A stretch of DNA of 64,000 nucleotides from Burkholderia metallica. GTDB lineage: Bacteria > Pseudomonadota > Gammaproteobacteria > Burkholderiales > Burkholderiaceae. The position numbers and the translations under genes were made by a program. A model generated the notes under the pieces. That model was not told where the DNA came from. It did not search any database and worked only from the letters and a program-made list of their open reading frames with translations. Of this stretch, positions 62,835 to 64,000 are shown piece after piece. The DNA is taken from contig NZ_CADFDB010000009.1 in the NCBI RefSeq assembly GCF_902832845.1, forward strand, positions 248,001 through 312,000, in the 5' to 3' direction. Each line of letters starts with the position of its first letter. Positions within the stretch are counted from its first letter, which is position 1.

Positions 62835-62869
62835 GCTGTCTGCTGTCTGCTGTCTGCTGTCTGCTGTCT
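62835..62869 (+). repeat. Perfect heptanucleotide repeat, five copies
   Basis: GCTGTCT is repeated five times without a mismatch (35 bp), followed by a partial copy (GC). It lies in the 299-bp gap (62729..63027) between the phosphodiesterase and the MFS gene. Apart from a TATGAT (62934..62939) that could be a -10 element, nothing else is evident in that gap. Confidence 0.9.
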
Positions 62870-63027
62870 GCCTTCCGCCTTCCGGCCGCCCGGCTCCCTA
62901 TCCGCCCGGCCGGCAGAATTCCCGGTGCTCGGGTATGATCGGCAGCCTCGATCGGCACCCAGGCCGCCCGCGCAACCGCCGTTGCGCCGCACGCCCGCGC
63001 GCCGCCCCACTCCGTTCCGTCGCAGCC

Positions 63028-64000
63028 ATGTCCTCCGCCTCCACCGACCGCCCGACCGACGCCGTCTCGCCCCATTACTCGCGCAGCCTGCTGTTGCTGC
63101 TCGCGACGATCGCGGGGGTGTCGGTCGCGAACATCTACTACAACCAGCCGCTGCTCGACAGCTTCCGCTCGGCCTTTCCCGACGGCGCGTCCTGGATCGG
63201 CGCGGTGCCGACCGCCACGCAGCTCGGCTACGCGGCCGGGATGTTCCTGCTCGCGCCGCTCGGCGACCGCTTCGATCGGCGCGGGCTGATCCTGATGCAG
63301 ATCGCGGGCCTGTCGATCGCGCTGATCGTCGCCGCGACCGCGCCGTCGCTGACGGTGCTCGCCGTCGCGAGCCTCGCGATCGGCGTGCTCGCGACGATCG
63401 CGCAGCAGGCCGTGCCGTTCGCGGCCGAGATCGCGCCGCCGGCCGAGCGCGGCCATGCGGTCGGTACCGTGATGAGCGGCCTGCTCCTCGGGATCCTGCT
63501 GGCGCGCACCGCGGCCGGCTTCGTCGCCGAATATTTCGGCTGGCGGGCCGTGTTCGGCGCGTCCGTGGCGGCGCTCGTCGCGCTGGCCGCGGTGATCGTG
63601 CTGCGGCTGCCGCGCAGCACGCCGACATCGACGCTGTCATACGGCAAGCTGCTCGGCTCGATGTGGCATCTGGCGGTCGAACTGCGCGGGCTGCGCGAGG
63701 CGTCGCTGACGGGTGCCGCGCTGTTCGCGGCGTTCAGCGCGTTCTGGCCGGTGCTCACGCTGCTGCTGGCCGGCGCGCCGTTCCATCTCGGCCCGCAGGC
63801 CGCGGGGCTCTTCGGCATCGTCGGCGCGGCCGGCGCGCTGGCCGCCCCGTACGCAGGCCGTTTCGCCGACAAGCGCGGCCCGCGCACGATCATCTCGCTC
63901 GCGATCGCGCTGCTCGCGGCGTCGTTCGTGATTTTCGCGCTGTCGGGGACGAGCCTCGTCGGGCTCGTGATCGGCGTGATCGTGCTGGATGTCGGCGTGC
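63028..64000 (+). CDS. MFS transporter, 3' end outside window
   Basis: The first 324 residues of a major facilitator. The start (MSSASTDRPTDAVSPHYSRSL) is followed by VSVANIYYNQPLLDSFRSAF in TM1, the signature of a widespread MFS subgroup close to YfcJ/YybF-like permeases of unknown or drug-export function. The loop 2-3 motif reads PLGDRFDRRGLI. The reading frame is open to the window edge. Its promoter may lie next to the heptanucleotide repeat. Confidence 0.85.
   Translation, partial: MSSASTDRPTDAVSPHYSRSLLLLLATIAGVSVANIYYNQPLLDSFRSAFPDGASWIGAVPTATQLGYAAGMFLLAPLGDRFDRRGLILMQIAGLSIALIVAATAPSLTVLAVASLAIGVLATIAQQAVPFAAEIAPPAERGHAVGTVMSGLLLGILLARTAAGFVAEYFGWRAVFGASVAALVALAAVIVLRLPRSTPTSTLSYGKLLGSMWHLAVELRGLREASLTGAALFAAFSAFWPVLTLLLAGAPFHLGPQAAGLFGIVGAAGALAAPYAGRFADKRGPRTIISLAIALLAASFVIFALSGTSLVGLVIGVIVLDVGV

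Overview
The window looks like a piece of a Burkholderia chromosome, probably of the Burkholderia cepacia complex. The reasons are very high GC with strong G/C third-position bias, DUF4148 and DUF2242 proteins, an intracellular PHB depolymerase, a malonate decarboxylase operon and many LysR regulators. The genus is inferred from gene content and style, not from a database match. I see no rRNA operon, transposase, integrase, prophage or CRISPR array. The most unusual element is a tRNA-Leu(UAA) gene split by a 248-nt group I intron (56286..56620, minus).

Layout. 1..7420: the start of carA behind a long leader, an MFS permease, then the housekeeping block mltD-gloB | methyltransferase-rnhA-dnaQ, which has the same neighbourhood as in enterobacteria, and a YnfA-like protein. 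7421..13333: a ProP-type osmolyte/organic acid permease, a 65-aa unknown protein, a GST, a PHB depolymerase (phaZ), a phosphoribosyltransferase and a PLD-like protein with a degenerate active site. 13463..22134: a complete malonate utilisation locus, transcribed leftwards as madL-madM-mdcA-C-D-E-G-B-H, with the divergent regulator mdcR. Malonate is imported by MadLM, loaded onto the MdcC carrier (prosthetic group made by MdcB, attached by MdcG), exchanged by MdcA/MdcH and decarboxylated by MdcDE.

22293..32335: a DUF4148 protein, a 3-hydroxyacyl-CoA dehydrogenase-like enzyme, a tandem small heat-shock protein pair, a zinc-ribbon protein, TerC, an NhaR-like regulator, a proline/alanine-rich DUF2242 lipoprotein, a serine/threonine dehydratase with a divergent LysR, a candidate small structured RNA and an AraJ/YdhP-like MFS pump. 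32336..37801: an AT-rich spacer, then a Csu-type chaperone-usher pilus operon (pilin, chaperone, usher, two-domain tip subunit) met head-on by a short pilin-like gene. 37909..42750: a catabolic operon (MHS permease, N-carbamoyl amino-acid hydrolase-like enzyme, acetylpolyamine-deacetylase-like enzyme) with a divergent LysR. 42817..49707: a porin, an NCS1 permease with palindromes upstream, an SRAP protein, a GNAT enzyme overlapping an agmatinase-family ureohydrolase, a divergent LysR and an NAD(P)-binding protein.

49998..56038: the branched-chain 2-oxoacid dehydrogenase operon (bkdA1-bkdA2-bkdB-lpd) and a flavin reductase-like protein. 56215..56620: the intron-containing tRNA and its terminator. 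56874..62728: a LacI-type regulator preceded by two identical palindromes, a four-gene ABC importer and a GpdQ-like metallophosphodiesterase, together suggesting import and hydrolysis of a phosphodiester. The window ends in an MFS permease that runs off the edge, preceded by a perfect heptanucleotide repeat.
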